Positions 9,856 to 22,085 are shown, numbered from the stretch's first letter. The stretch: DNA of 61,585 bases from Calycina herbarum (GCA_001414485.1 LLEY01000263.1:1-61585), one strand, 5' to 3'. Program-made: numbers and translations. Notes: generated by a model from the sequence alone, not told the origin.

Positions 9856-11696
9856 ATGGCTCTCAACATCACAACAACACAAGCCTTAGAGCTTTTAGCC
9901 TTCCTTGGTCTACTCTTTGCACTTGCAAGATTCTTATTTTCCAATAATGAGTCCGGATTTATGAAATCACCACCGGTGGTAGGCTTACGCAGAGAATGAT
10001 TTCCTTGGAGCCGAGCAACAGCACTCTCGATATTCGAAACCAAAAACTGGGCATTTGAAGGATATCACAAGGCAAACCTGTCCCTTTCCTTCTATAAAAC
10101 TCTCTCTAACATCACAACTCACACAGTACTCCAAAACCAACACCCCCTTCATAGTACCAACCTTCGGCCAAGGTCCTCTGGTCGTAGTTCCACCCTTCCG
10201 AATCAAGAAAATCTACAGCTTCCCCGAAAACGTCGTAAATACCCACGGAACCCAGAACGAAACCTTCCAAATGAAATGGACAGTATGGGATACGGTTATC
10301 TCGGATAATAATCTTCATCTTGATGTTATTAGGCATCAGATAACGAAGAATCTACATCATCTTACACCCACAATTGCTACGGAGATTGAGATGGGCTTTG
10401 AGAAGTGGTGGGGAGTGGACACGGAATGGAAGGATGTTAAGGTTTAGGATTCTTGTTTGAAGGTTATTGCTGGGGCTGCAAATGGTGCTTTTTATGGAGC
10501 TCCTCTTTGTATGTGAATTTCCGCTAGCATTAGGGTAGTGATTGACTGACGCATTTTATTAGGTCGTGATGATGAGTTCTTGGAGATTTTGAAGGATCAT
10601 GCTATTTATATTTTCGCTGGCGCTACTTTTATCAATGCCATCCCGAAGCTGCTAAAACCTATCTCGGGAGTTGCAGTAGGTCTAGCGTATGATTACTTAT
10701 TGAATAAAGCATTTAAAAAATGTCTACCTTTTGTGGAGCAGAGATTGGAAAACAACGCCAAGCTGAGAATGGATCCAAATCACGATTGGACACCCCCAGT
10801 AAGTTCTCATCTCGAGTGAAAACCATGCGTGGAGCTAACACAAAATTTACAGAAAGATGGTCTCCAATGGATCATGGACGAATGCTACGCCACCGGACAA
10901 CTCGACCCTAAGCGAGTTTCCCACCGACTCCTCGTCAACGATATTTCTCTTCACTGGACCAGTTTCACAATGCAAAATCTCATCCTCGATCTCTTCAGTT
11001 CCGACCCTTCTCTTGGTTACGTCGAAGCCTTACGCGAAGAGTGTGCAAGTGTTCTCGAAGAAGCGGGTGGATCATGGACACGAGATGCTGTGAAGAAATT
11101 GAAGCTCGTGGAATCTGCTATTAGGGAGTCTATGAGACTTTCTCCTTTTGGGAGTTTAGCAATTCAGAGAACTGTAAGTCTTGGCCTTGAAAGACTCATT
11201 GTTTTGAAGTGTTTGCTAAGCGAGGGTTTTTTAGGTTGTGCGTCCCGACGGAATCACGATGGAAAACTCCAAAGTCCCGATCCCAAATGGAAGTGTTCTT
11301 GCTCTTCCTCTCGAACCAATCCATGACGATGAAGAATTTTATCCCGATACACGCCGTTTCAATGTCTTCCGTTTTGCACAACCCGAAATTGCGCGCAAGA
11401 ATATGGACAGCTTAGCATCCAAGGAAGAAGTACAATGGGAAAAGAACCCAAAGTCTACCCTCACTCAAAACGAGACATTTCTCGGATTCGGATATGGAAA
11501 ACATGCATGCCCCGGCCGATTTTTTGCTTTGAACGAGATGAAAATCTTTGTCGCTTATATGCTGTTAAACTACGATGTCGAGTATTTGAAGGAAAGACCT
11601 CAACGATCGAATATGCTTTGGCTTAAGCTACCTGCAAATACAAGTGTACGAATTCGTAGGAAGATGAGCCGTTGCGAGATCTGGTGTGGAAAGTAG
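9856..11696 (+). pseudogene. Cytochrome P450 with two in-frame stops
   Basis: Five exons, 9856-10071, 10127-10508, 10563-10798, 10853-11173 and 11235-11696, close in phase to 539 codons, a normal P450 length. An N-terminal hydrophobic anchor (ALELLAFLGLLFALARFLF) is followed by the Pro-rich hinge. ESAIRESMR is the ExxR helix K motif and FGYGKHACPGRFF the haem loop, with the ligand Cys near residue 477. Two stops interrupt it: TGA at 9997-9999 in GLRRE*FPWSRA, and TAG at 10445-10447 in DVKV*DSCLKV. Trp is expected at both places in this P450 group, so each is one G-to-A change from TGG. The first intron (10072-10126) begins with GC, not GT, but has a good CTAAC branch and CACAG acceptor. The gene probably encodes no full-length enzyme; the substrate is unknown. 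Confidence 0.85.
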
Positions 11697-12582
11697 TTTA
11701 TTTACCGCAAAATCCAGGCACGAAAAGTGAGTAGATGGCTACTATTGTGCAAGAGGGGAAGAAAGTGTGGCGCAGAATTGGCACCTGCGACTTCTATGTA
11801 TAAAAACCATTTTCTGTTTGACCAGAGTGCCCACCAACAGGATCCGAATTCGTCAACTACGCGCTTCTATGAGCTAGCCTAGCCGCTATGTATCATACAA
11901 CTTGAATTCTCCATCCAACATCAATTCCACATTAAGATAGAAAACACAACGGGAGCTGAGACCAGACTAAGCTTGAGAAATACACCGCCTGATAATCTGA
12001 GAATTCTACACCTAACAAAAAATGCCGCTGTCGATTCACAAGCTATCCTCGAATCTTTTCACTTCGTTCATACCAGTTGAACGCCGAGAAAAAGACAGAC
12101 GAGTTAGTTAACAATTCTAGAACCCATCATACCCAAAGAAAAAAAAACGCTAAGAGGTTGGAAAAGGGGGTTTCCGCTTTGCTCAAGGGATGGGAGGGTG
12201 GAATTCTGATGTTTATAAGTATTGTAGGTTACAGAACCCAATCTATCGCTGTCTTTATAGGAAAGTACGTGCCCCCGACATACACGTCTCATTTTAATGA
12301 ATTTCGGTCTGAAAATCAGTTTCAAGACAAGGCGATGAGTGGAAGTTGGTGGGGGGAAGGGTGGTTGATCCCCCAATTCCAGGTAAAAAAAGAGTGAGAA
12401 TAAAACATTGGCACTTGCCATTTGTTCAACTTCGAAAACCAATAGGGCAAGCAAAGGGCAGCAGTAACCGAAAACGAAGTCGAGGAAAGTAAAAAAAAGG
12501 GTCCCAAGCCCCCTCGCTTAATCAAAATATCTCATTTACTCATTTCTCATACTATCATTCTCCGCTCAAAACCGCCCTCTCT
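11697..12582. other. Intergenic, no supported gene
   Basis: This lies between the convergent 3' ends of the P450 and the Rqc1-like gene. Frames seen here on both strands overlap and carry no motif. Confidence 0.6.
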
Positions 12583-14742
12583 CTACTGCCGAACTAACTC
12601 CGGCATCTCATCATCACTCTCATCATCACCATCCTGCTCCACCAACTCAGGCATATCCGTATCCGTATCCGTATTCTCATCCTCATCATCATCAAGATCA
12701 CTCAAGTAATCCTCCCGTCCACCTCCCCCCGGCCAAATCATCCCCAGAACCCTTCTCACAAGCGATAGCGGAACCGGAGGCCCAGCTTCCCCACCTTCAC
12801 CCCCCTGCGCCAGTTCCCTCAGTATCTGCTGTTCCTCTCCTTCTTCGCCCCCAAGTCCAGGCATGAGACGGACGAGCGCAGCGAGAGGGTTATAAGCACC
12901 TTCCATTCCAGCTCCGCGTTGGCGGCCTTCTATGGCCGTTTTCTGTGACTCGTAGGAGAAGATGTTGGTTTCTGGGGGGAGAGGATCGGAGTCTGAGTTG
13001 TTGGGTCGGTGGAGGAGATTGGATGGTGCCATGGCCATGAGGGCAGGTGTATTGTCGAGGTATACGTATCTAACAACCGCGAGGTTCATCTCGGAATTGT
13101 CTACCGACTCGATCTGAGAGTCACCGACTTTAGGTATGGTGTGGGCGGTTTCCATCAGGAGGGCGGTGGCCGCGGGTGTGTTCCAAAGGTCCTTTGTTTG
13201 AAGCACGTATATCTCTGTGAACAAGACTTCGGCGTCGCTTCGTGGTTCCATGCCCCAGATTGAGGGAGGGGCATCAAGATTTAGTTCTTTGAAGAGACGG
13301 ACGAATAGCCAGGGGACGGTTTGCATTGATTCTGAGAGCAGCTTTCGACACTGTACTCCTTCTTTCAGAGACATGGCTGCTAAAGCCAATGAAGGTGTGA
13401 TGTGGGAAATCGCTGAGGGTGACTGACTCCACATCCCTGGCAACCGGCTCTCAAATAGATCCAGTAGCCAATTGAACTCACCTGCTCGTAGTGCAAGGTG
13501 ATGAACCATGAAGCGCATACAATAAGGATCATCTTCTGGGTCCAGTGAAAGAAGAAGCTTAGCCCATTCCAGAGCCGTTCTATATGTACCCTTCATGACC
13601 AAACTTTTGATGTACTGGTATCCCGCAAGCCATAATTCCCGATTTTCTGGTCTGGAGAAATCAAGCCTGGCTTTTCCCGCCGTTAACTGTGTATTGAATA
13701 GGGTTGTTGCTGCCCGACCAAAAGTAAACAAGGCTCGTTCAAGTAGATCCGCGGATAAGGCATGATCTCCCTGATCCTTTGCAATCTTACTGACTTGAAT
13801 GAGAAGAGAAATGTGGTATGCTAGGAGAAGTCAGTGGGAGAACACATGTTTTTGGCAGCAAGACTTACGATTCCGAATTAAAAGGCCTATCAGGTTCTGC
13901 GGATCTCCCATCTCAACGAAATGCTGGAATCCTTGCTGTAAAACTTGGTATTCCTGATTGTGATCAAACCTGAATTCGATCGTGCCATCTTTCTTTCGTA
14001 AATCGTCCACAATGGCTATTGTCAAGCCACCGGTAGGTGCTTTTGGCCAGTCCTCCTTTCCTTGGATCAAATTATTACGTCGTAAAGTGACTTCGGGTAA
14101 TCCCTTTCCAGGAGCATGTCGACCTTTCAGTGCCGTCTCCAAATCGACTTGTTCATTTTGGCGCGGCTGCTGTCTTCTTCGTGCCCCTCGCCCCACAGGT
14201 CCACCTGGTTCATCATGAACTTCGACCGCAGCTCTGCCAAACAAACTCCTCATCTCGTTTGCCACCTTTAAATGCTGAGCATTTATCCCCAGAAGAGCGC
14301 ATATTCTTTCGTATTCGGGGTCGACTTGGACTTGGTTGGATGCCGCATTCGCAGACGGTTTCTTCAAACTCAATTCCTTCAGCGCAGCCTCTATTTCGTC
14401 CTCTCCATTATCGACTTTCGCTGGTTCTCCCTTTACCTTATTCTTCGCCTTCTTCTTCTTTTTCGATTTCTTCGCTTTTTTCGGGGTAACGATCTGAATG
14501 GGTTCTGGCTCGCTCAAGTCTTGCGCCTTCTCATCGTCCTTCTCGGAGTTTTTGCCTTCGTCGGAATCATCCTCGTTTTCTTCTAGAGCGGCGAAGTTGG
14601 CGAAAAGACTTGCTTTAGAAGCTGGCTGGTGAACTGGTTCTTCTTCGGATTCCTCTTCCTCTTCCTCCTCAGCTTGAAGTTTGGCTTGTGCGAGTTCCAG
14701 CTCTCGTTGCTGTTGCAACTTTCGTAATTGTCGACTCGACAT
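12583..14742 (-). CDS. RQC1: Rqc1/TCF25 family ribosome quality control protein
   Basis: Two exons, 14742-13869 and 13820-12583, joined over a 48-nt intron, give 703 residues. Family members (yeast Rqc1, human TCF25) belong to the ribosome quality control complex with the Ltn1 ligase on 60S subunits carrying stalled chains. The N-terminus is charged (poly-Glu near 25-32, then a Lys block KKAKKSKKKKKAKNKVKG), matching the basic N-terminal arm of the family. The splice junction restores IRNPYHISLLIQVS, a conserved core of the TCF25 domain. FDHNQEYQVLQQGFQHFVE and the helical repeat region through KSLVMKGTYRTALEWAKLLLSLDPEDDP also fit. The C-terminus is acidic (LDDDEDENTDTDTDMPEL). The frame is intact. 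It starts 691 bp from, and divergent to, the PP2C gene. Confidence 0.9.
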
Positions 14743-15433
14743 GGTGGGTTGTTGACGTGTTTATTGGTCGCAGAAAGAGTGTGGTTTGTTTAAGAGGAAA
14801 TTGTTATTGTTATTCAATCAACCTTGGTGGGGTGTTGGTGGAGGAAGACATCGGCGAATGACGCACCGTTTCCTGCTGAAGTTCCGGGGTGAGGCTAGTG
14901 AAGCGAGGCTCCAGAAGTCTAAAAATCAAAGCGGCAGACTGTAGATAGCTCTTGCCTCTCTGGTGCCATTTGAAAGAAATTAACCAAGTATTCTGGGACA
15001 ATTGAAGACGATTGTTTGAAATCACTTGGTTAATATTCGAAAGTGTTCCATATCTCTCGGGTAATTTCTCAAATTATTCTAAACAGTTGGAACAACGAAA
15101 GCTCGCCTTGTTACTGCCGCTTTTACTGCTCACCGCAAGGCTGTCCTTCAACCCCGTGAGCATCCTCTTGTACACTTGTTCCATCAACCTCCAGTCTCAC
15201 ATATTTCCTGTCGAGTTTGGAATTGTCAAGGATGCTGTAGCCGTTCAGCATATTTCATTGCTAGTCGACCTCTCCTCACCCTCGGTCACTCCTTTATCCA
15301 TCGTTCCTGCCTCGGAATTACACCTTCGTCCCTCCAAGACCTCCAAGCTTCTTGAATCATACAGTACCTGCACCCGTTTCACTACTAGGATCAGACCTTT
15401 TCCAAAGTAGCCAGATACTTATACACCGAATAG
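14743..15433. promoter_or_regulatory. Divergent promoter region, Rqc1 (-) / PP2C (+)
   Basis: This 691-bp spacer separates two head-to-head start codons. No other gene is supported; frames in it are likely leader sequence. CT-rich stretches near 15080-15400 precede the PP2C start. Confidence 0.55.
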
Positions 15434-17342
15434 ATGCGTCGAGCAACAGTAAGAGCTTTTCGCACGGCGCGCCTCAGCTTAACCTTACCTCGGGATGTTC
15501 GTTCTCGCAGTAGCTTCTTCCCAGCACTAAACAACATCCGCCACGCCTCGACGAAAGTTGACCCAACACCCTCATCGATGTATGTTCGAAGGATATCGGT
15601 CGGAATTGTCTCGGGGCTCGTGGGATATGGAGCTTGGTATTCATACAAAGGGCAGAACGGGGGGAAAGGACAGCCGATTCCAACAGCCCAGCACGCTAAA
15701 TCACTATCCACGACTCCTACCTACTCCTTTCCACAGCCAGAAGCTCCCACGGAGACTGTACAGAGAAAAGCAGTGATCATTGGGGCGGACGATTTATACA
15801 CTGGGCTCCTGGAGGGTAACGAACCGATCACAAAAGATACCGACGATTCGGGGAGGAAGGTCTTGGAGATGTTGACTCCAGACCAATGTACACAAAAGCT
15901 ACGCCGTAATGAAGAATCATACTTAATTGGTCGCGGTAAGGGGGTGGTAAGATACGATGTTGTGCAGATTCCAAGTAATGACCCTATCGAGGACGACCAC
16001 TCGGAGAAGATTATCGAAACGGGCGCAGCTTCTGCAGCGGATGTTTCTAGCGACTGGATGTTTTGGGGTGTTTTCGATGGCCATTCGTATGTAATTTGCG
16101 GATCTAAAAATTACTTTCATGCTAATTATTCGCAGAGGTTGGACAACATCTGCCAAACTTCGACAGGTATTGATTAGTTACGTCGCGAGAGAATTAAACA
16201 CAACATACAAAGCTGCGCGAAGCGGATCAACTACCGGAATACCTTCCTCAGACGCCGTCGAGGCCGCAATGAAAGCAGGGTTCACAAAACTGGACAACGA
16301 AATAGTTCACGATAGCGTCGAGAGGGTCCTAAAAGCCAACTCCAAAGTGGTCGCTGCGGAATTATTAGCACCAGCATTATCGGGATCATGCGCCCTTCTC
16401 TCATTTTACGACACTCAAACCAAACTTCTTCGCGTAGCCTGTACTGGTGATTCTCGAGCTGTGCTGGGTAGAAGAGGAGGAAGCGGAAAATGGGTAGCTA
16501 CCCCCCTTTCCGTCGACCAAACTGGAGGAAACCCAGACGAGGAAGCAAGAATGCGCAAACTGCATCCCGGAGAAGACCATGTTATTCGAAATGGTCGTGT
16601 ATTAGGAGGACTTGAGCCAACGAGGGCGTTTGGAGATGCTACTTACAAATGGACCCGCGAGGTTTCTGAGAAGTTGAAGAGATCTTTCTTCGGAAAGACT
16701 CCTTCTACGTTGATACGTACACCTCCCTATGTCACTGCCGAACCAGTCGTCACTACTACCAAGATTCAACCTGAAAAGGGTGATTTCGTGGTTATGGCCA
16801 CGGATGGATTATGGGAAATGCTTACGAATGAGGAAGTTGTTGGGCTTGTGGGACAATGGATCGAAAAGCACTCTAAGGATTCTGGCGGTAATCCATCAAG
16901 CACTTGGATCAACCTATTCTCGCAGCAAAAGGGATTACCAGTTGAGGCTGGGAAGGTCAAAGTCGAGAAGGATGGACAGAAAGCACCTATTAGACAACAG
17001 CAATGGGGTGTTACTGGGAGTGAGAATGAGAGGTTTGTGGTGGAGGATAAGAATGTTGCTACGCATTTGGTGCGCAATGCTCTGGGGGGGAAGGATACTG
17101 AGATGTTGAGGGCGCTGTTGACGCTTCCTGCTCCTTATTCGAGACGTTATCGGTTAGTCACTTCCCTTTCTTTTTTTCTTTCTTCTTCTTATTTTTGGAG
17201 GGATGGGACTATTTACTGACAGCTTTTTAGGGACGATTTGACTGTTGAAGTTATCTTCTTCGGTAATAGTGGCAAGAGCGGGGATGTGGTGGTTAATAAG
17301 GAGGCGAGCGCTTCGGCGAAGGAGATCAAGGCTAAACTTTGA
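15434..17342 (+). CDS. Mitochondrial PP2C-type Ser/Thr phosphatase (Ptc5-like)
   Basis: Three exons, 15434-16086, 16136-17152 and 17231-17342, encode 593 residues. PP2C enzymes are Mn/Mg-dependent; yeast Ptc5 dephosphorylates pyruvate dehydrogenase in mitochondria. The first 40 residues are Arg/Ser-rich without acids (RRATVRAFRTARLSLTLPR), a typical presequence. It is followed by a short membrane segment (ISVGIVSGLVGYGAWYSY), so insertion in the inner membrane is likely. Motifs: WGVFDGHSG (restored by splicing), GDSRAVLGRR, LEPTRAFGD, ATDGLWEMLTNEEVVGLV, and RDDLTVEVIFFG in the last exon. All metal-binding Asp positions that I can see are kept. Assignment to Ptc5 rather than another mitochondrial PP2C is inferred from the presequence plus membrane segment. 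Confidence 0.9.
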
Positions 17343-18645
17343 TTTTTCTCCCTCTTGCTTATTTTAGATGATTCTTAGGATTTTGTTTATACCCCGAATT
17401 CTTCGTCATTCTTGGAGTTTGAGAGGAGCTTGAGAGGAGCTTGAGAGGATTGATAAGAGAGCTTTTTCACTTGATGCATTTGCATGAGATGGCATATTTT
17501 TTTTTATGAGCGTGAGGTTAGTAAGAATATGAATACGAATAAGAGCACTATTGCAAAGTAGCTTTATTGATGTTGGACTTCTTGGTTAGGAGTGAGTGAT
17601 TGGATTTTTTCTTTGGTGATTGTGCTGGAGGTTTGGGAGAATGGATGGAATTTGAGTTTCATATTCCTGGCTCTTTGGGGCAAGACTTTTGGGATAATTG
17701 AGGATGATTTCCCGAGCTCTTTAGGGTAATTGCAGTTTTTTCTTCCGGGTCTTGTTGAAGAAACGAGGATTTGGGTAGAACAGATCATTAATCTTGTTAT
17801 CTTGATCGTGTTATTTCTGGTGGGAGAAGGGTCAATAGAATGATCCTGCTGGACTTTCCAAAATAATAGTAAAGATCATAATAATAATCGAAAATAGTAG
17901 CCTTTTCCGAAAAGAAGAATTTTAGAATGATAAGAAGTTTTTATTTATATCTTGATCCTTAGGACGTTTAGGAAAATCAAGCTCACAGAGATCTGAGCCC
18001 TGTGAGAACACCATGCTTGGCAATCTGAAAGATCCGGCTGAAACATGCTGGAAACTTGCTCTCTCTGTGTCTCTCCGGCGCTCTCTTTTCGGAACAGAGT
18101 GGCACGGAAAAAAACACGGAAATGGGAAGAAGGAAGATCAATCAATAATGAGCAAGTTTACACAGCCATTTTAACCACGTATTGCTGGGGGTAATACCAG
18201 GGGGTCTCTGAGGTGAGATGTTTTCGCGTTGTACAAGTACAGGGTAGGAGGGGAGGGGTGGTGAGCAAGTTTCAGACCGGGGTACGAGTACCGATTTGAA
18301 TGGAGGTATTTGTGTCAGGAAATCTGGATTTCTAAGCTGCGAGTTTGGGAAGGGACGACGGGAAGGTGCCCGAAGGCCACGTTTTAGATGGTTTCTTTGT
18401 CGGTTGCGACTGCCTGTATTGCGTGATTGGATTGGATTGGTAAAGGCAGGAACCGTTCCTGCCTCACTGCGTTGATCATTCATACATAAATACTGGAGGA
18501 CCCCGCCTCGGTTTGGAAGACTCCCCCACCTCAACTCCAACTCCAACACAACATCGCAAGCGCAACACTCAAACCACAACTACAAGCAAACTCCTTCCAG
18601 AAATACCCACACGAACCAAAAAGAAGTCAGAGAAAAAGAATCAAG
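17343..18645. other. Intergenic, promoter of ATX1
   Basis: No gene is supported. The first part contains a short GAGAGGAGCTT direct repeat near 17420-17445 and AT-rich sequence at 17860-17950. The last 150 bases are CA-rich leader ahead of the ATX1 start (AAGATGTCT). A minus-strand frame at 18142-18579 has no motif and is judged chance. Confidence 0.55.
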
Positions 18646-19136
18646 ATGTCTGAACACAACTACAAATTCGGTGTCGCCATGTCCTGCGGTGGATGCTCGG
18701 GCGCTGTCAATCGGGTCTTGGGAAAGCTTGAAGGTTGGTTCTATCTTTCTTCCTCTTTCATTACTGCCCTCCTCTCCCCCTTCGTCCTCAAATCCTTTCT
18801 CAACCTGCTCGTCTGTCCTCTTGCATCTCCTCCTCTAAAGCCCAAGTCTGGCTCCGAGCCCACCTGGCGCATCAAGTACAGAAGGCTCAAGATACCGTCC
18901 TCTGCCACCTTCAAACAGCATAAGAACATAAAGACCCATGCTAACCTCCCTCTCCCTGTCTAGGCGTAAAATCATACGATGTCTCCCTCGACACCCAAAC
19001 CGCCACCGTCGTCGCAGAGCCCACCCTCAGTTACGAAAAGGTCCTCCAGACGATACAGAAGACGGGCAAGAAGGTCAACAGTGGAGAGGCGGATGGCGAG
19101 ACGAAGAGTGTTGAGTTGATTGCTGCTACTGAGTAG
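18646..19136 (+). CDS. ATX1: Copper metallochaperone Atx1
   Basis: Exons 18646-18733 and 18964-19136 join over a 230-nt intron (GTTGGT..CTAG) to 86 residues, close to yeast Atx1 (73). Atx1 carries Cu(I) from plasma-membrane import to the Ccc2-type ATPase of the Golgi. The MxCxxC copper site is VAMSCGGCSGAVNRVLGKLEG, starting near residue 11. The second exon supplies the rest of the ferredoxin-like fold (VKSYDVSLDTQTATVVAE, then the Lys-rich IQKTGKKVNSGE with the conserved Lys of loop 5). The intron falls between the first helix and the second strand and is long for this genome. Confidence 0.92.
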
Positions 19137-19868
19137 ACTCTCTCTCTACTGCACACTTTCTTCTGCGATGATGGGTTGGTGGATACGGCCAGGGGTGGAG
19201 AGATGAAGGGAGGGGATACATGAGAGCATGCTTTTATGAATGATGGTTTTGCGGTCGCGGGATAGTGGTTGGGGCTTTGAGGGGATGGGAGAGAGACTGT
19301 GGATCGCTGGGTGCAAATGATATACACACATACACGTACAGGTATGGGCGGGGGACGGACGGGGTTGAGATCAATATTGAATGCCTTTTTTTGACACTTC
19401 TTATCGCTCTTCTCTGTGTCTTTTTCTTGGCTGTCCAAGTGGGACCACTAGGGGGTATTGGAATTCATGTCCTCGTGGGGTCTCTACATTTCATTGTATG
19501 AACAAGTTTGGGAGAGAGGGGAGAGTAAGATCTTCATTCTCCCACCTTGTTTCGTCTACCTTTTTTGTTCAACCTGAATTCTGACATGGAACTGTCAAGG
19601 GACTTCCTAGTTCTCTACGAACTTGGGAAAGGCAAATTTCATTCATGATTTCTCTCTCGGTCACTTTCCCGTTCTCTATTTCTTATAGTTTTTGGCTTCG
19701 GTGAGCCTTGAAAAAAAGGGGTAATGGAAGGCGAGCTTTTTTGATCTTCTTCTACAGTCACTCATCCCCTGTTCTTCGTTTCCTCTCGCGGTTGTTTGTA
19801 AGCAAATCCGTTTATCAAGTAGCTGATGATTTCTGGATTGGGGGAGAAGTGGCGATTCTATAAGTAGA

Positions 19869-20032
19869 AATCTTGCTATTCCCTGGTTACCTATGAACTG
19901 CTTGAAAATTGAAATTGCGAATTTTGCTATTTCTTGGGTTACCTGTGAATAACTTTGTAATGGGTTGCGAATCTTGCTATTTCTTGGGTTACCTATGAAT
20001 AGCACTGGATTGCTATTTGCAGGTTACATGCG
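19869..20032 (+). repeat. About 50-bp tandem repeat, 3 full plus 1 partial copy
   Basis: Copies begin near 19869, 19920 and 19970, each with AATYTTGCTATT, a YYCTKGGTTACCT core and (in the first two) a TTGCG end; a short fourth copy at 20009-20032 keeps GCTATTTGCAGGTTACATGCG. Copies 2 and 3 are nearly identical over TGCTATTTCTTGGGTTACCT. Confidence 0.8.
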
Positions 20033-20413
20033 AATATTTGTAAAAAGGGTCGATCTCGATTATTTTGCGTAAGAAGGTTGCTTTTGTGGAAACTTAATCT
20101 ATGTTTCTATTGGAATTCATTATCTATGAAAATACTGTTAAGAGCTCTAGTTTGTTCAATGAGTAATCGAGGTTGGTTTTGATGAGACTAACTCGGGTAT
20201 CGTTTTCCTCTTCTGATTTCGGATCACTAGCTGAAGATTCAACATTTATTTTCACTCATCTCCCCAGCTTGGAGAACCACTGTCATCTTCCGACATACCA
20301 CTTTATATATACAATTGTTGAATTCTATCTATGATGGCAAAGTCACAAGCGAAGAGACAGACCATGCCATGCGAGAAGAGGTGCGATTGGTCAGCAAATA
20401 TTGCCGCTAAATG

Positions 20414-20419
20414 CCTCGG
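20414..20419 (+). promoter_or_regulatory. CCTCGG hexamer upstream of thiolase
   Basis: The hexamer lies about 245 bp before the thiolase ATG and has the same core as the one before the acyl-CoA synthetase. It matches the FarA/FarB-type core known for beta-oxidation genes. Chance occurrence is possible. Confidence 0.3.
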
Positions 20420-20661
20420 TCCTCCCCCGCATTTTCCGTGCCGCATCCGTGGGGTATTGATACTGTGATACTACCGAACAGTCGGGAGTGATCATGTATT
20501 TATCTCACACCCTCCTTCTCTACAACAACGATTGATGCTTGGTAATTGACGAGAGAATCGTATTCCTCAACTTCAACAAACAGAAATAACCATACTGGTT
20601 CAACCCTCATACAGCTTTTCACCTTACAAGCTCCTTCATCACAACAACAACAACAGCAACG

Positions 20662-22085
20662 ATGGTCATCAAACGCAATGAGCCATGTTACGTCCTAGGC
20701 GTTGGCATGACCAAGTTCATAAAGCCTAGGGGAAAAGTTGATTACACCGAACTTGGGTACGAAGCTGGTGTGAAGGCCATGCTCGACGCGCAAATCAATT
20801 ACGACGATGTTGATCAAGGAGTTGCTTGTTACTGCTATGGCGATTCCACCTGCGGCCAACGAGTCTTCTATCAATTTGGCATGACCCAAATTCCAATATA
20901 TAATGTCAACAATAACTGCTCGACTGGCTCAACTGGATTGGCTATGGCGCGGAATATCATCAGTCATGGTGGTGCTGATTGTATGTTGGTCGTTGGATTC
21001 GAAAAGATGATGCCCGGAAGCTTGCAGAGTTTCTGGAATGATAGAAGTAATCCCACCGGAACGACTGCGCAGATGATGGCGGAAACTAGAGGGGTTACGA
21101 ATGCACCCGGTGCCGCGCAGATGTTTGGAAATGCTGGTCGGGAATATATGGAGAAGTTCGTTACTCGCTCCTCTCAGAATATACTCAACTAACAAACAAT
21201 AGATTCGGAGCAAAAGCAGAAGACTTCGCAGAAATCGCCCGCATAAACCACGAACACTCCCAACGGAACCCCTACTCCCAATTCCAAGACGTCTACACCC
21301 TCGAACAAGTCATGAAATCAACCATGATCCACGAGCCCCTCACAAAACTGCAATGCTGTCCCACGTCCGACGGCGGAGCAGCAGCCGTCCTCGTCTCCCA
21401 AGATTTCCTCGACGCCCGTCCCCATCTCAAGGAACAAGCTATCTTAATAGCAGGGCAATGCATGGCCACCGACGCACCATCTCTATTCTCGAAATCGGCC
21501 ATTGATCTCATGGGTTTCGAGATGACGAAGTATGCTGCTGCTACGGCGCTTAAAGAGGCGGGTGTTACGACGGATGATGTCAAGGTGTGCGAATTACATG
21601 ATTGCTTTTCTGCGAATGAGATGATCACTATCGACGCCATGGGTCTCAGTCCACCAGGTAAAGCCCACGAACTCATTCGAAACGGAGACATAACTTACGG
21701 CGGTAAAATGGTTATAAACCCCTCTGGTGGACTCATTTCCAAGGGCCACCCTCTAGGAGCCTCCGGGATCGCACAATGCGCGGAATTAGTCTGGCATATG
21801 CGGGGATGGGCTAATAACCGTCTTATCCCCAATACTAAGGTTGCGCTTCAACATAACTTGGGACTTGGTGGTGCGGTTGTGTGTACGGTTTACACAAGAC
21901 CGGATCGCGAGGCTGCGAGGGAGGTGAGCAGTATTGAGGTTGGACGGCGGAATAAATTGGGGTATAATCCGGCGGTTGAGGCGAAGGGGTTTACGGAGGC
22001 GCAGGCTACTAGTGTGAGGAGTCGGACGAGGGCTAGTCAGTGGGCGTTGCAGGATACGGGAAAGAAGGTTGAGAGTCGGTTTTAA
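20662..22085 (+). CDS. SCP2-type thiolase (peroxisomal thiolase-like)
   Basis: Two exons, 20662-21155 and 21203-22085, give 458 residues; splicing restores EYMEKFGAKAEDF. The family cleaves or handles 3-ketoacyl-CoA of branched chains or sterol side chains in peroxisomes. The nucleophile Cys sits in NNNCSTGSTGLAMA, the second catalytic region is CELHDCFSANEM, and the GHP motif is NPSGGLISKGHPLGASG. The protein lacks the C-terminal SCP2 lipid-binding domain of the animal SCPx fusion. It ends in SRF, only a weak PTS1-like tripeptide, so peroxisomal import needs proof. The intron donor is GTTCGT. The frame and catalytic residues are intact. Confidence 0.92.

Larger units (their letters stand above)
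19137..20661. other. Intergenic, with tandem repeat and thiolase promoter
   Basis: No gene is supported. The region contains a tandem array of roughly 50-bp units (19869-20032) and, nearer the thiolase, a CCTCGG hexamer (20414) and a CA-rich leader with CAA repeats just before the ATG at 20662. Confidence 0.6.

Noticed and set aside
16087..16135. Read-through frame at the PP2C first intron as an alternative shorter product
   Set aside because: Splicing with GTATGT..CGCAG restores the invariant FDGHSG motif, so the read-through is an artefact.
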